From an uncultured Tateyamaria sp. (lineage in GTDB: Bacteria; Pseudomonadota; Alphaproteobacteria; Rhodobacterales; Rhodobacteraceae): a stretch of DNA of 64,000 nt. The position numbers were made by a program, and so were the translations under genes. The notes beneath the pieces are model-generated. The model saw only the letters and a list, made by a program, of their open reading frames with translations. It did no database searches and was not told the origin of the DNA. The stretch is taken from assembly GCF_947496075.1 (NCBI RefSeq), contig NZ_CANMBJ010000002.1, forward strand, positions 1,302,001 through 1,366,000, in the 5' to 3' direction. Positions 20,170 to 30,184 of this stretch are shown one piece after another. Positions within the stretch are counted from its first letter, which is position 1; the number at the start of each line of letters is the position of its first letter.

Positions 20170-21273
20170 ATGAGCGCTGAAGGCGACCTTCTTCACACAG
20201 TAACCGCCGATGACATTTCCGAAACGCGAAAGCGTTTGGGAAAAAGCATGGTCTGGGGTGCGGGGCTGCTTTGCGTCGGTCTTGCCGCATGGCAAATGGC
20301 GTTCGAGATGGACCGGGTTGGCCAAGGTTTCGGAAATTGGCGCCCCGTGCTGTACGCTTACATACTTTGGGCGACGGCCCTCTGCGTATCGCAGGTCATG
20401 ATTCGGGGCGAAGCGGGCAAGCGGACGCTGTTTGTTTTGCCTGCCGCGTTGTTCGTGATCAGCCTTGTTGTCTTTCCATTGCTTTTTGCGCTCTACATCT
20501 CCTTTACGGACTGGAACCTGGCGTCCGTTGATGGCCCGAAGCCCAATGGCTGGGCGAACATGGTGCAGATGTGGAACGACCAGTTCTACTGGAACGCATT
20601 GAAAAACATGGTTTATTACGTCATGGCAGTGAGCGTGGAATACGTGATCGCCTTTGGCCTTGCGCTGTTGCTGAACGCGCAAATCCGGGCGCGCAAGTTC
20701 TTTCGCGTAGTCTTTTTGCTGCCCCTGATGCTGAGCCCGGTTGCGGTATCGTGGATGATTGGCAAGTCAATGCTGGAGGTGCGGTTCGGCCCCATCTCGC
20801 GGCTTGTGCGCGAACTTGGGTTCGAACCGAGTTTCTTTGGCAGCCCGGAGATTGCCCGCTTCATGATCATGGCGATGGACGCGTGGACCTTTATCCCGTT
20901 CATGATGATCATGCTGCTGGCAGGGCTTCAGGCGCTGCCGCGCGAGGTGATCGAAGCCTCAAAAGTGGACGGGGCGTCGGGCTGGCAAAGCTTCAAGGAG
21001 GTGATCTTTCCCTTGATGCTGCCCGTGTCTGTCACGGCTATCGTGATCCGCGTCATCTTCAAACTGAAGCTGGCAGACATCATCATCAACGTGACATCTG
21101 GCGGACCGGGCGGCGCCACTGACTCGGTCACCAGTTTCATTTTTCGTGAGTACCGTGACCGTTCGAACGTGGGATATGGCACGCTTCTGGCGATGGTGTA
21201 CCTCGTGCTGATCATCATCTTTGTCACGCTGCTGCTCAAGCTGGTGAGCCGTTGGATGGAGCGCCCCGCATGA
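20170..21273 (+). CDS. Sugar ABC transporter permease (MalF/UgpA-like)
   Basis: Multi-TM; EVIEASKVDGASGWQSFKEVIFPLMLP EAA loop; internal ATG 20170 preferred over 20113. Confidence 0.92.
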   Translation: MSAEGDLLHTVTADDISETRKRLGKSMVWGAGLLCVGLAAWQMAFEMDRVGQGFGNWRPVLYAYILWATALCVSQVMIRGEAGKRTLFVLPAALFVISLVVFPLLFALYISFTDWNLASVDGPKPNGWANMVQMWNDQFYWNALKNMVYYVMAVSVEYVIAFGLALLLNAQIRARKFFRVVFLLPLMLSPVAVSWMIGKSMLEVRFGPISRLVRELGFEPSFFGSPEIARFMIMAMDAWTFIPFMMIMLLAGLQALPREVIEASKVDGASGWQSFKEVIFPLMLPVSVTAIVIRVIFKLKLADIIINVTSGGPGGATDSVTSFIFREYRDRSNVGYGTLLAMVYLVLIIIFVTLLLKLVSRWMERPA

Positions 21274-22190
21274 CCAATGCTGCCGTTTTCAAGGATCACG
21301 ACGCGGATCGCGTAGTCCGCATGAAATGGTGGACCAGCAGAGTGGCCATTTACACCGCGCTGATCGTCTGGGCCATCGTGTGCCTATTCCCGATCTACTG
21401 GACCATTACCACCTCATTCAAGCTGGCCCCGGACGTGATGCGGGGTAACATGGTGCCCTGGTGGGATTTCACCCCGCGCTGGAAGGGGTGGGAGTCGCTG
21501 GGCATCTCACCGCGGTTGATCGGAGAAGTGTCGACCGTGCGGGAAGAATTTCTGAAACGCTTCTGGAATAGTGCAATTGTTGCCACTTCAGCGTCGTTGC
21601 TTGCCGTCGTTCTGGGGTCGCTCGCTGCCTATGGTCTGTCCCGGTTCAATTACCGGTTCGGGTTCATGCGCAACTCGGACATTTCGTTCTTTTTCCTGAG
21701 CCAGATGATCCTGCCGCCCGTGGTTCTGGCCCTGCCGTTCCTAGTCCTTTACCGCTCACTTGACTTGCTCGACAGCCAGATTGGTCTGATCCTGCTGTAC
21801 ACTCTGATGGTGCTGCCAATCGTGATCTGGATCATGCGTGACCAGTTCCAGGGCATTCCGGTTGAGCTGGAAGAGGCCGCTCTGGTCGATGGTTTGGGCA
21901 TCTGGGGCGCCTTCATCCAGATTGTTTTGCCGATCGCGCTTCCGGGCATGGTCGCGGCATTCATCCTGAGCCTCGTGCTGTGCTGGAACGAATACTTCTT
22001 TGCCGCTCTGCTGAGTTCGACCAATGCCACAACCTTGCCCGTCATGGTGGCCAGTCAGACCGGATCGCAAGGGATCAACTGGTGGTCCATGGCGGCGCTG
22101 TCTTCGGCTGCGATCCTGCCACTGATTATCGTCGCCATCTTTCTCGAGAAATACATTATCAAGGGCATGGCGGCAGGAGCGGTGAAGTAG
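21270..22190 (+). CDS. Sugar ABC transporter permease (MalG/UgpE-like)
   Basis: ELEEAALVDGLGIWGAFIQIVLPIALPGM EAA loop; ATG 21270 overlaps previous stop. Confidence 0.92.
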   Translation: MTNAAVFKDHDADRVVRMKWWTSRVAIYTALIVWAIVCLFPIYWTITTSFKLAPDVMRGNMVPWWDFTPRWKGWESLGISPRLIGEVSTVREEFLKRFWNSAIVATSASLLAVVLGSLAAYGLSRFNYRFGFMRNSDISFFFLSQMILPPVVLALPFLVLYRSLDLLDSQIGLILLYTLMVLPIVIWIMRDQFQGIPVELEEAALVDGLGIWGAFIQIVLPIALPGMVAAFILSLVLCWNEYFFAALLSSTNATTLPVMVASQTGSQGINWWSMAALSSAAILPLIIVAIFLEKYIIKGMAAGAVK

Positions 22191-22312
22191 TCACGGAGTA
22201 GATGCCTGCTCTCGCATCATCTGCGACTTTCAAACTCGTCCAGTCCGTCACTGCGACGAGGCGCATATGTTGTCAGTCCGCATCATTTGAATTACTAGCC
22301 CCAAATTCGCGG

Positions 22313-22798
22313 ATGGAAGCCAATTTGACACACGACATCACCTTTGCACGCTTGTCCGAAGTTGAACCAACCGAGATTGCGGCCCACATGTCTGACTCAC
22401 GGATGGCGGAGCACATGCCGCTTTTGTCCGTGAAATGGGACGCCGAGATTGCGGCAAAATTCGTCGCTAAAAAAGAACAGTGTTGGGTGCGTGATGGCCT
22501 TGGGCACTGGGCATTCCTATCGGACGACCAGTATGTCGGATGGGGCGGTTTTCAGAAGGAAGGTGACGAGTGGGATTTCGGCTTGGTCTTGCGGCCTGAC
22601 GCCTTTGGCCTTGGGGCTTGCATCTCAAGAAAAGCAATTGAATTTGCCATGGCGGACGACCGCATCCCTTACGTCACATTCCTCTTACCACCTTCCCGCA
22701 AGAAGCTGGGCGCGCTCAAAAGACTTGGCGCAAAGCACGTCGGCGAGATCGACTACGACGGTGCAATCTTTCTAAAGTATCGCCTCGAGACTGTATGA
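22313..22798 (+). CDS. GNAT-like N-acetyltransferase
   Basis: GHWAFLSDDQYVGWGGFQKEGDEWDFGLVLRPDAFGLGACISRKAIEFAM is GNAT-like; start uncertain (22202 also possible). Confidence 0.65.
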   Translation: MEANLTHDITFARLSEVEPTEIAAHMSDSRMAEHMPLLSVKWDAEIAAKFVAKKEQCWVRDGLGHWAFLSDDQYVGWGGFQKEGDEWDFGLVLRPDAFGLGACISRKAIEFAMADDRIPYVTFLLPPSRKKLGALKRLGAKHVGEIDYDGAIFLKYRLETV

Positions 22799-22822
22799 CA
22801 GCTTTGTCCGCATCGTCGGCCT

Positions 22823-24310
22823 TCACCCCAACTCCCGCGCAATGTCTTTCGTCTGCGCATAGAGCCTGCGAAAGAGAGTGTACGCCGTGTCGTATTCCGC
22901 TCGTGGGGATGCCGGGATCATATGTAGCGCGGGGTTCCATTTTGCAATGTCGTTCCGCTCGACAGCCCCAATCGCTAGGGCGGCGAGGAACGCGTCGCCA
23001 TAGCTGGCTCCCACCGTCTTTTCGCATACGATCTGATCAATGCCGGTGATGTCGGATGTAGCTTGCAGCCAAAGCGCATTTTTTGTGCCTCCGCCAACGG
23101 CGAGCAAACGAGTTGGTGACTGGCCCAGTTCGGCGAACGTGTCGGTGACGTGCCGCGTGCCGTGAGCGATCCCTTCGATCAAGGCGCGGTATATGTCGCC
23201 CCGTGTGTGGGTCAGGTTCAGGCCGAACAGGGCGCCCTTAGCGTTGATGTCATGGATGGGTGTGCGTTCGCCCGAGAAATAGGGCAGCATCAGCAGGCCA
23301 TTGGCACCCGGGGGCGATCCTGCGGCCTCTTGAGCCAGGATGGGAAAAGCCTCTGCCACATCCAGATCACGAGCGACCTGATCCCGGAACCAATGGGTCA
23401 GCGTGCCCGACGTGGCCAGCCCTGCCATCGAGGCGTGTTCTCCCTCAAAAAGCCAGGGTGCGTACCATATGCGCGGATCGGCGGCGCGCGTTTGTGTGCG
23501 CAGAATGATGAAGATGGTCGAGCCATACATCATCATCATGTCGCCGGGGTGATCCACCCCGACCGACAGCGCTTCGGCTGCGGCGTCAATCGTTCCGGCG
23601 GTCACCGGCGTACCTGCTGCAAGCCCCGTGTCGGCGGCTGCCGCTGGCGTGATATGACCCGCAATCTCGTTCGACCAAAGCAAGCGGGGCAGCTTGCTCA
23701 GGGGCAGAATGTCGTCTGCCAGATCGCCGACCCATGACTGTGTTGTGACGTCGTAGAGAGGAGAGAAATTTGCGGCCGTGTAGTGGTCGATGACCACTTC
23801 GCCCGTGAGGCGCTGCACCAGAAAGCTGGTTGAGGTCAGGATATGTGCTGTATCTGCGTAGACCTCGGGACGGTGCCGTTTGAGCCACAGGATCTTGGGG
23901 CCCACCGATTGCGACGTCAACGCATTGCCGCAGCGGGTAATGATGGTGTCTTCGCCGATCCGGTCCGTCAGTTCGCTCACTTCGGCTTCGGCCCGTCCAT
24001 CCACGCCGTAGAGCACCCCGTTCATCAATGGCGCCCCGGTCGCGTCCACCGGAAGCATGCAGGGACCGATCGCGCTACAGGCGACCGCCTTTACATCTGC
24101 CGGGTCGATACCGCTGTCTTTTACAAGGGTCTGGCTGACATGGACGAAATCGCCCCACCAATCCTCTTCGGGGCGGTGTTCGGCCCAGCCGGGTTGGGGA
24201 ACAAGCATCTGGTGGCCCCGTGCCGCCTGTCCGTGGACCGTTCCGGTTTCGTCAACGAGGACCCCCTTGGTTTCGTAGGTGCCGATGTCGATGCCAAGCG
24301 TGTACGCCAT
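22823..24310 (-). CDS. FGGY-family carbohydrate kinase (xylulokinase-like)
   Basis: YTLGIDIGTYETKGVLVDETG N-terminal phosphate-1 motif; LLAVGGGTKNALWLQATSDITG C-terminal adenosine motif. Confidence 0.93.
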   Translation of the reverse strand: MAYTLGIDIGTYETKGVLVDETGTVHGQAARGHQMLVPQPGWAEHRPEEDWWGDFVHVSQTLVKDSGIDPADVKAVACSAIGPCMLPVDATGAPLMNGVLYGVDGRAEAEVSELTDRIGEDTIITRCGNALTSQSVGPKILWLKRHRPEVYADTAHILTSTSFLVQRLTGEVVIDHYTAANFSPLYDVTTQSWVGDLADDILPLSKLPRLLWSNEIAGHITPAAAADTGLAAGTPVTAGTIDAAAEALSVGVDHPGDMMMMYGSTIFIILRTQTRAADPRIWYAPWLFEGEHASMAGLATSGTLTHWFRDQVARDLDVAEAFPILAQEAAGSPPGANGLLMLPYFSGERTPIHDINAKGALFGLNLTHTRGDIYRALIEGIAHGTRHVTDTFAELGQSPTRLLAVGGGTKNALWLQATSDITGIDQIVCEKTVGASYGDAFLAALAIGAVERNDIAKWNPALHMIPASPRAEYDTAYTLFRRLYAQTKDIARELG

Positions 24311-25404
24311 CAGGTGTAATCATCCCTGTCGAGTGAAAAATCGGCGCCGATGCGGGACAGGGCAGCGCTGATTAGCTGTGTCAGTCCGACCAGATCACCC
24401 AGATCGCAGACCTCGCGCGCCGAATGGGAGTAGCGCATTGGAAACCCGACATCGATCGAGGCGACGCCCTGTCCGACCAATTGCACATAGGAGAGGTCCG
24501 TGAGCACGCCGCCCTGTGCGCTGCGTTGAAGGGCGATGGTTTCGGACTGCGCCGCCCGTTCGAATAGATCTACCATTGCAGGGTGCGGGATCACACCGTT
24601 GAGCGTCCCGCGCCCATGAAAGGAATAAAGACTGATACCTGGCCCGGCGCCGAGAGAGATATCGCCGTGCCCGTCCATACCCGGGGTATCTGCTGCCAGC
24701 ATCAGGTCGATTTGAATGGCGATGTCGGGTTGCAGTGTCTGGGCGAGGGGCAGCGCGCCGCGCAGGTTGAATTCCTCCTGCACTGTGAATGCCAGATGTA
24801 CCGGAGGACCCGCGGGCCGATCTTTCAACTGGCGGGCGATCTCTAGCAACACAGCACAGCCCGCCCGGTCATCGACACTTGTTCCCATAATGCGGTCGTC
24901 CGCCAGTTGCCCGGCATGCGGTGCGTAGACCGCAGGCGTGCCGATACGAATGCCGGCCGCTTCGGCTTCGGTATCCGATGACATCCCGACATCGACAAAG
25001 AGCTCGCGATATGGGGTCACGGTGAACTTTTCGTCAGGTCCTGTCGCGTGGTGGCTTTTGTTGGCAATGACACCTGGCACATCGCGGCCTTCGCCGACAC
25101 AGATCAACACCTCTTGCGCGGCAAGCGCGCGCTCTGGCACGCCGCCCAGACGCTCGATCCTGAGTAGCCCGTCCGTTTCGATCTTGCGCACCACAAAACC
25201 GAGCTGGTCCATGTGAGTGAACAGCATGACCGCAGGTCCCTGGCCCGGAAACTGAGCAACTAGATTGCCCAAGGGGTCGGATCGACTTTGTACCCCGATT
25301 TCGACCAAACGTGCCTGAATGGCGCGGCGCACACGGTCTTCGTGGCCGGAAAGGCCCGGCACCAGCATCAAGTCCATCAGATCTTGTTTGAGACGCTCTT
25401 TCAT
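24310..25404 (-). CDS. M42-family metallopeptidase (FrvX/SgcX-like)
   Basis: PGLSGHEDRVRRAI, MLFTHMDQLGFVVRKIE, DDRAGCAVLLEIARQL, VQEEFNLRGA. Start 25404 overlaps the BtpA stop. Confidence 0.9.
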   Translation of the reverse strand: MKERLKQDLMDLMLVPGLSGHEDRVRRAIQARLVEIGVQSRSDPLGNLVAQFPGQGPAVMLFTHMDQLGFVVRKIETDGLLRIERLGGVPERALAAQEVLICVGEGRDVPGVIANKSHHATGPDEKFTVTPYRELFVDVGMSSDTEAEAAGIRIGTPAVYAPHAGQLADDRIMGTSVDDRAGCAVLLEIARQLKDRPAGPPVHLAFTVQEEFNLRGALPLAQTLQPDIAIQIDLMLAADTPGMDGHGDISLGAGPGISLYSFHGRGTLNGVIPHPAMVDLFERAAQSETIALQRSAQGGVLTDLSYVQLVGQGVASIDVGFPMRYSHSAREVCDLGDLVGLTQLISAALSRIGADFSLDRDDYT

Positions 25405-26201
25405 CAGCGTACCTGTCGCACGCGATCCATGAAGGTCTCTGCGCGGTCGGGGTCGATGGGGTTCCAGGTGTGCCCATCGACTTTCAGCGATGACCCAACG
25501 ATGCAACCATCTGCAATGGCCAAGACATCCGCCACAGTATCGTGCTTGACGCCGGTATTGGCCAACACCGCCAAGTCGGGCACGACGGCTTTCACCGCTT
25601 CCAGGTCTGACATCTTAGCGGCTTCACCTGTGATTTGGCCCGAGACCAGGACGGCATCCGGGACCGAAGAAAACACCGCGCTGCGCGCCCGGTTGGGCAA
25701 CGAGCGTTGGTCCAAGGAATAGGCAAACTCGGCTGATACATTGTAAAGCATGGCCATGTCCGGTCGTCCCAACCGATCACGGTAGCGCATGGCCTTGCCC
25801 GCGTCCGGCGTCCAAGCGCCCATGTCCGAGGCATAGGTGCCCGTAAATATCTCGCGCACGAAATCTGCGCCGGTTGCCACGCCCAGTGCGATCGTTGCGA
25901 TGGGATCCCAAAGCATGTTGACGCCAAAGGGGACTTTGATCTCTGGCTTCAACTGACCGATCAGGTGCGCCATCGCAGCGGTCGAAGCGGTATCGACCTG
26001 AAACTCGTAAGGGCGATCATTTTCGTTGCCGAACATCACGGCATCAAAGCCTGCATCCTGCAGCGCTGTAAGATCCGCACGGGCAGCGGCCAATAGATCA
26101 AGGGATGGATCGTGAAGCGGTGCACCTGGCAACGCACCGATATGAACCATCCCGATGACCGGCTTGGTCGCGCCGAACACCCGGGTAAAATTCTCCGCCA
26201 T
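25404..26201 (-). CDS. BtpA/SgcQ family protein
   Basis: KPVIGMVHIGALPGAPLHDPSLDLLAAARADLTALQDAGFDAVMFGNENDRPY is characteristic of BtpA; start 26201 preferred over 26249. Confidence 0.9.
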   Translation of the reverse strand: MAENFTRVFGATKPVIGMVHIGALPGAPLHDPSLDLLAAARADLTALQDAGFDAVMFGNENDRPYEFQVDTASTAAMAHLIGQLKPEIKVPFGVNMLWDPIATIALGVATGADFVREIFTGTYASDMGAWTPDAGKAMRYRDRLGRPDMAMLYNVSAEFAYSLDQRSLPNRARSAVFSSVPDAVLVSGQITGEAAKMSDLEAVKAVVPDLAVLANTGVKHDTVADVLAIADGCIVGSSLKVDGHTWNPIDPDRAETFMDRVRQVR

Positions 26202-26288
26202 CCACAATCCTCCCCCGTCGACTTTAGGAACAGCGGGCTGTTCAGGCAAAAAGAAACTGCGCTAAGGTCAGAATGGCAGGATGGGGAG

Positions 26289-27323
26289 ATGGTCATGGAT
26301 CTGAAGACGCGACATTGGGACCGCATGAACAACGGGGGTCTGACGTTTACCGAACTGGGGTTCGGGACTGCGCCGCTGGGCAATCTGTACAGGGCGATCA
26401 GCGACGATGACGCGCGTGCGACCCTCGATGCCGCCTGGAACAATGGTGTGCGGTATTTTGACACCGCGCCGCTGTACGGGCTGGGGCTGTCCGAAACCCG
26501 ACTGAACCCGTTTCTGCGTGGCAAACCGCGCAATGATTATGTGCTGTCGACCAAGGTCGGGCGGCTGATCAAACCTTGCGCGCCCGAATACCGGACAGGG
26601 GGTGGAAAATGGTTCGATGTTCCAATGCGGCGCGAGCACTATGACTATTCTTACGATGGTGTCATGCGCTCTTTCGAGCACTCGTTTTCGCGCCTTGGCG
26701 TAGATCGGATCGACATCCTTTATGTTCACGACCTTTGTATCTTTACCCATGGCTCCAAAGAGGCCTCGGACATGCGGATCGAAGAGTTCTTTGGCGGGCG
26801 CGGCTATGACGCGATGGTGTCGCTGCGCGATCAAGGGCTGATCACAGCGATCGGGGGCGGGATCAACGAGTGGGAAGTGTGCCAGACGCTGGCCGAGCGC
26901 GGGGATTTTGACCTCTTCCTGTTGGCGGGGCGCTATACGCTGCTTGAACAGACGGCGCTCGACAGTTTTCTGCCGCTTTGCGAGTCGCGCGGGATCGGGA
27001 TTGTAACTGGCGGACCGTACAACTCCGGCATTCTCGCCACCGGCGCCTGCAAGGGGGCGTGGTACAACTACGATCCTGCGCCACAGGACGTCATCGACCG
27101 TGTGACCGCGATTGAACGGGTCTGCCAAGCCCATAACGTCCGGTTGGTCGATGCAGCGTTCCAGTTCCCGCTGTTGCACCCCGCGCATGTCACGGTCATC
27201 CCCGGCGGCCAGGGAGTTTCAGAAATGGAGAGCAATCTGGCAGCCGCATGCGCGGACATCCCGTCGGCGCTTTGGGCCGACTTGAAGTCCGAAGGTCTGA
27301 TGCGCGAGGACGCGCCCACGTGA
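26289..27323 (+). CDS. Aldo/keto reductase (D-threo-aldose 1-dehydrogenase-like)
   Basis: TELGFGTAPLGNLYRAISDDDARATLDAAWNNGVRYFDTAPLYGLGLSE; ATG at 26289 (or 26295); 26112 overextends. Confidence 0.9.
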   Translation: MVMDLKTRHWDRMNNGGLTFTELGFGTAPLGNLYRAISDDDARATLDAAWNNGVRYFDTAPLYGLGLSETRLNPFLRGKPRNDYVLSTKVGRLIKPCAPEYRTGGGKWFDVPMRREHYDYSYDGVMRSFEHSFSRLGVDRIDILYVHDLCIFTHGSKEASDMRIEEFFGGRGYDAMVSLRDQGLITAIGGGINEWEVCQTLAERGDFDLFLLAGRYTLLEQTALDSFLPLCESRGIGIVTGGPYNSGILATGACKGAWYNYDPAPQDVIDRVTAIERVCQAHNVRLVDAAFQFPLLHPAHVTVIPGGQGVSEMESNLAAACADIPSALWADLKSEGLMREDAPT

Positions 27324-28162
27324 AGATCGATGCCCATCATCACCTCTGGCAACCGGCACGCGGTGATTACGATTGGATGCCCAAGGACAATGCGACACTG
27401 AACCGTGCCTATGCCCCTCAGGACCTCGCGCCGCACGTTGATCACCTGGGCATTGACGGCACTGTCATCGTGCAGGCCGCGGCCAGCGTGGAAGAAACCG
27501 AATACATGTTGGGCCTTGCCGACGCCACGCCTTGGATCAAGGGCGTGGTCGGCTGGATCAACTTTGAGGATCCCAGCCATCTGCACCATTTGACACGGCT
27601 GGCATTACACCCGAAATTTTGCGGCGTGCGCCCGATGATCCAGGATATCCCGGATGTGAGCTGGATGTTGCGAGAGGACGTGCAATGGGCCTACCGCGCG
27701 CTGATCGATCTGGACCTTACGTTTGACGCGCTTGGGTTTCCACAACACATTTCGAATTTCACGACTTTGGTGACACAGTATCCAGAGATGCGGGTTGTCT
27801 ATGACCACTGCATGAAGCCTCAGATCCGTGACCAGCAAGCGGGCCGGGATGCTTTTGCCGAATGGGCGGATGGGATGACCAAGTTGGCCGACCGGACCGC
27901 CGCTTGTGTCAAGTTTTCGGCCCTCGTGACTGAAGCTGACGATGGGTGGGGGATTGAGGACATCCGCCCCTTTGCCCACCATATCCTAAACGCATTCGGA
28001 CCCGAGCGGGTGATGTGGGGATCGGACTGGCCCGTGTGTCGGTTACGAGCCGAGTATGATGCGTGGCACGACATCGCGCACAACCTGACCGCGCATTTGT
28101 CAGACGCCGACCGCGCTTGGATTTTCGGCGGAACAGCGGCGCGCTTCTACCGGTTGAGTTGA
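27320..28162 (+). CDS. Amidohydrolase-family protein, COG3618/lactonase-like
   Basis: GTG start at 27320 overlaps AKR stop; KIDAHHHLWQPARGDYDWM N-terminus and MWGSDWPVCRLRAEY C-terminal motif. Confidence 0.88.
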   Translation: MKIDAHHHLWQPARGDYDWMPKDNATLNRAYAPQDLAPHVDHLGIDGTVIVQAAASVEETEYMLGLADATPWIKGVVGWINFEDPSHLHHLTRLALHPKFCGVRPMIQDIPDVSWMLREDVQWAYRALIDLDLTFDALGFPQHISNFTTLVTQYPEMRVVYDHCMKPQIRDQQAGRDAFAEWADGMTKLADRTAACVKFSALVTEADDGWGIEDIRPFAHHILNAFGPERVMWGSDWPVCRLRAEYDAWHDIAHNLTAHLSDADRAWIFGGTAARFYRLS

Positions 28163-28992
28163 TCCGCTTGGAACGTTTGGACTTTGTCAGGCGTGATGCT
28201 GTCGCGTTGATCAACCGGTGTCGAAACGTGTAACGCCGCCGCCGCTTGCGCAAACGCGATGGCGGCGGTCATGGATGTGCCAACCGCGACTTGTGCCGCC
28301 AAGGCGCCCACAAACATGTCCCCTGCGCCATGGGTCGAGATCATATTGACTGTGTGGGCGGGGTAGGTGGTGCCATGGAACGACACACCACCTGCGCCCA
28401 ATGTCCGTAGTATACGCGTGTCTGACGTGGCTTCGGTGTAGAATTCGGCTTCGACCTGGTTCACGATCAGCAGATCGATGGCGTCTACCAGTGAGGGTGA
28501 CAACGTGCGTGCGGGGGCTGCGTTGAGCCATATCGGGACACCCCGTTGCACCGCCTGCCGCGCCACGGCCAAGTTCACCGCTTCGGGAATTTCGTTTTGA
28601 AGGAGCACCAGCTTTGTGCTGTTCGGGAGTGTGATGGCTTCGGGATCAATGCGCAGATTGGCCGCCGAGACGATAACGGCGCCATAGTCTCCATCGTCAT
28701 TGACAATGGCAGCGCTCATGCCGCTGGCACCCCCGTCCACCTGGACCTGGTCTATATTGACACTGGCGGCCACTAGTGCGTCCCGGATCATGTCTCCGAA
28801 GCGGTCACTGCCAATGCGGCCGGCAAAATCCACATCGGCCCCCATGCGGGACGCGGCCACGGCCTGATTTCCACCTTTGCCGCCAAACACATAGGTCACG
28901 GCCGAGCCAGTCACCGTCTCGTCCAGCCGGGGCAAATCCGGTGCGCGCAGCACCACGTCAAGATGCAGCGAACCGGCAACAAAAACACTCAC
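28147..28992 (-). CDS. PfkB-family carbohydrate kinase
   Basis: VFGGKGGNQAVAASRMGADVDF and ISTHGAGDMFVGALAAQVA signatures. Confidence 0.9.
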   Translation of the reverse strand: MSVFVAGSLHLDVVLRAPDLPRLDETVTGSAVTYVFGGKGGNQAVAASRMGADVDFAGRIGSDRFGDMIRDALVAASVNIDQVQVDGGASGMSAAIVNDDGDYGAVIVSAANLRIDPEAITLPNSTKLVLLQNEIPEAVNLAVARQAVQRGVPIWLNAAPARTLSPSLVDAIDLLIVNQVEAEFYTEATSDTRILRTLGAGGVSFHGTTYPAHTVNMISTHGAGDMFVGALAAQVAVGTSMTAAIAFAQAAAALHVSTPVDQRDSITPDKVQTFQADQLNR

Positions 28993-29978
28993 GGCAGCAT
29001 CGCTGCATGCACAAGACGCATTGCCGTGGGTGCGTCTTGTTTTGCGATTGCGCGTTGCAGCTCTGAATCTGAGACAAGACGGGCGGCCACTCCGCGCAAC
29101 CGCTCGACCACTTCGATATTCGTGCGGGCTTCGGCAACTGGATCCAGGCCGGAATGGTCAGGAAACGTGTCAAAGTAGATCGTGCCATCATATCCCGCGC
29201 GCTCGAGTTCAACCAGCAACTCGACCGTCTGAATCGGGTGGACGGCACCAACCATCAGACCGTTGTCCCATTTTCCGTAGCCATCGTTCAGATGAACGCC
29301 CAGAATACGTGAATACCGACCGACAAGAGCGGCAGCGTAGGCCGGCATTTCGTCAGCATAAAGCACGTGCGCAAAGTCCAACGTAACGCCGGTGTTGGGT
29401 CTGTTCATTTCGCTCAGTGCCAAAAGGGTCGTTGCCGCATCCGGCATCAAGGCAAAGGCCCGGGGCTCGTTGGGTTTGTATTCAAGTGCGATATCGATGG
29501 CGGGATTGTGGTCGGCCACTTCGGCCATGGCCTCAAGTGTTGCATCCCAGGCGCGTGCATAGTCCATTTGAAAGGAGTAATCGAACCCATCTTGCCCCAT
29601 CCAGAGGGTCATCAGGGTGCCGCCCATCTGGCTGAGCGCATCCAAACCCCGCTTGGTTTCGTCGATCGCAGACTGACGCACGGATGCATCTGGGTTGGTA
29701 AAGGCGCCCAGCTTGTAGCGGTCGTCGGTGTAGTACCGCATGGCGACACCGTTCAGCACCATCCCGTTGTCGTGTAGTGCCAAGCTGAGCTCCGCAGGTG
29801 TGTCATCCACAAAGTGATCTGGGAAATTCAGATCAGCGGCTGTCAAGCCTGCGGTGGCTGCGCGTGAAAGCAGGTCGGCCGTGGTCACGGTGTTTTTCTG
29901 GGGCCAGTAGTCGTTGGCCCCGATCTTGAAAGCGTTCAGGCGTGCGGCGTATCTCGGCGGGTGAATTTGGTTTTTCAT
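28989..29978 (-). CDS. Sugar phosphate isomerase/epimerase (xylose isomerase-like TIM barrel)
   Basis: ALEYKPNEPRAF, NTGVTLDFAHVLYADEMPAY, GVHLNDGYGKWDNGLMVGAVHPIQTVELL; start 29978 preferred. The 454-aa ORF upstream part belongs to a transposase remnant. Confidence 0.85.
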   Translation of the reverse strand: MKNQIHPPRYAARLNAFKIGANDYWPQKNTVTTADLLSRAATAGLTAADLNFPDHFVDDTPAELSLALHDNGMVLNGVAMRYYTDDRYKLGAFTNPDASVRQSAIDETKRGLDALSQMGGTLMTLWMGQDGFDYSFQMDYARAWDATLEAMAEVADHNPAIDIALEYKPNEPRAFALMPDAATTLLALSEMNRPNTGVTLDFAHVLYADEMPAYAAALVGRYSRILGVHLNDGYGKWDNGLMVGAVHPIQTVELLVELERAGYDGTIYFDTFPDHSGLDPVAEARTNIEVVERLRGVAARLVSDSELQRAIAKQDAPTAMRLVHAAMLP

Positions 29979-30184
29979 ACGGACAAGGATACGGTGTCCT
30001 GCGTTGAAATCACAATACGGGCAGAGGGATGGCGGGTTCGTTTGGTCCATGCTCCGTAAAGGCGCATTTGCGTCTGCATGTGGCACTTCGAAACAGCGCA
30101 CTTGCATCTGTTGATCAGCGCAGCAACGCAGAATTCGTTTCGGCGTGCTTATACATCTGACCAAGTTCAGGATCGAAAGGGTGA

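Noticed and set aside
26268-27188. 306-aa minus-strand ORF
   Set aside because: Antisense to the aldo/keto reductase gene.
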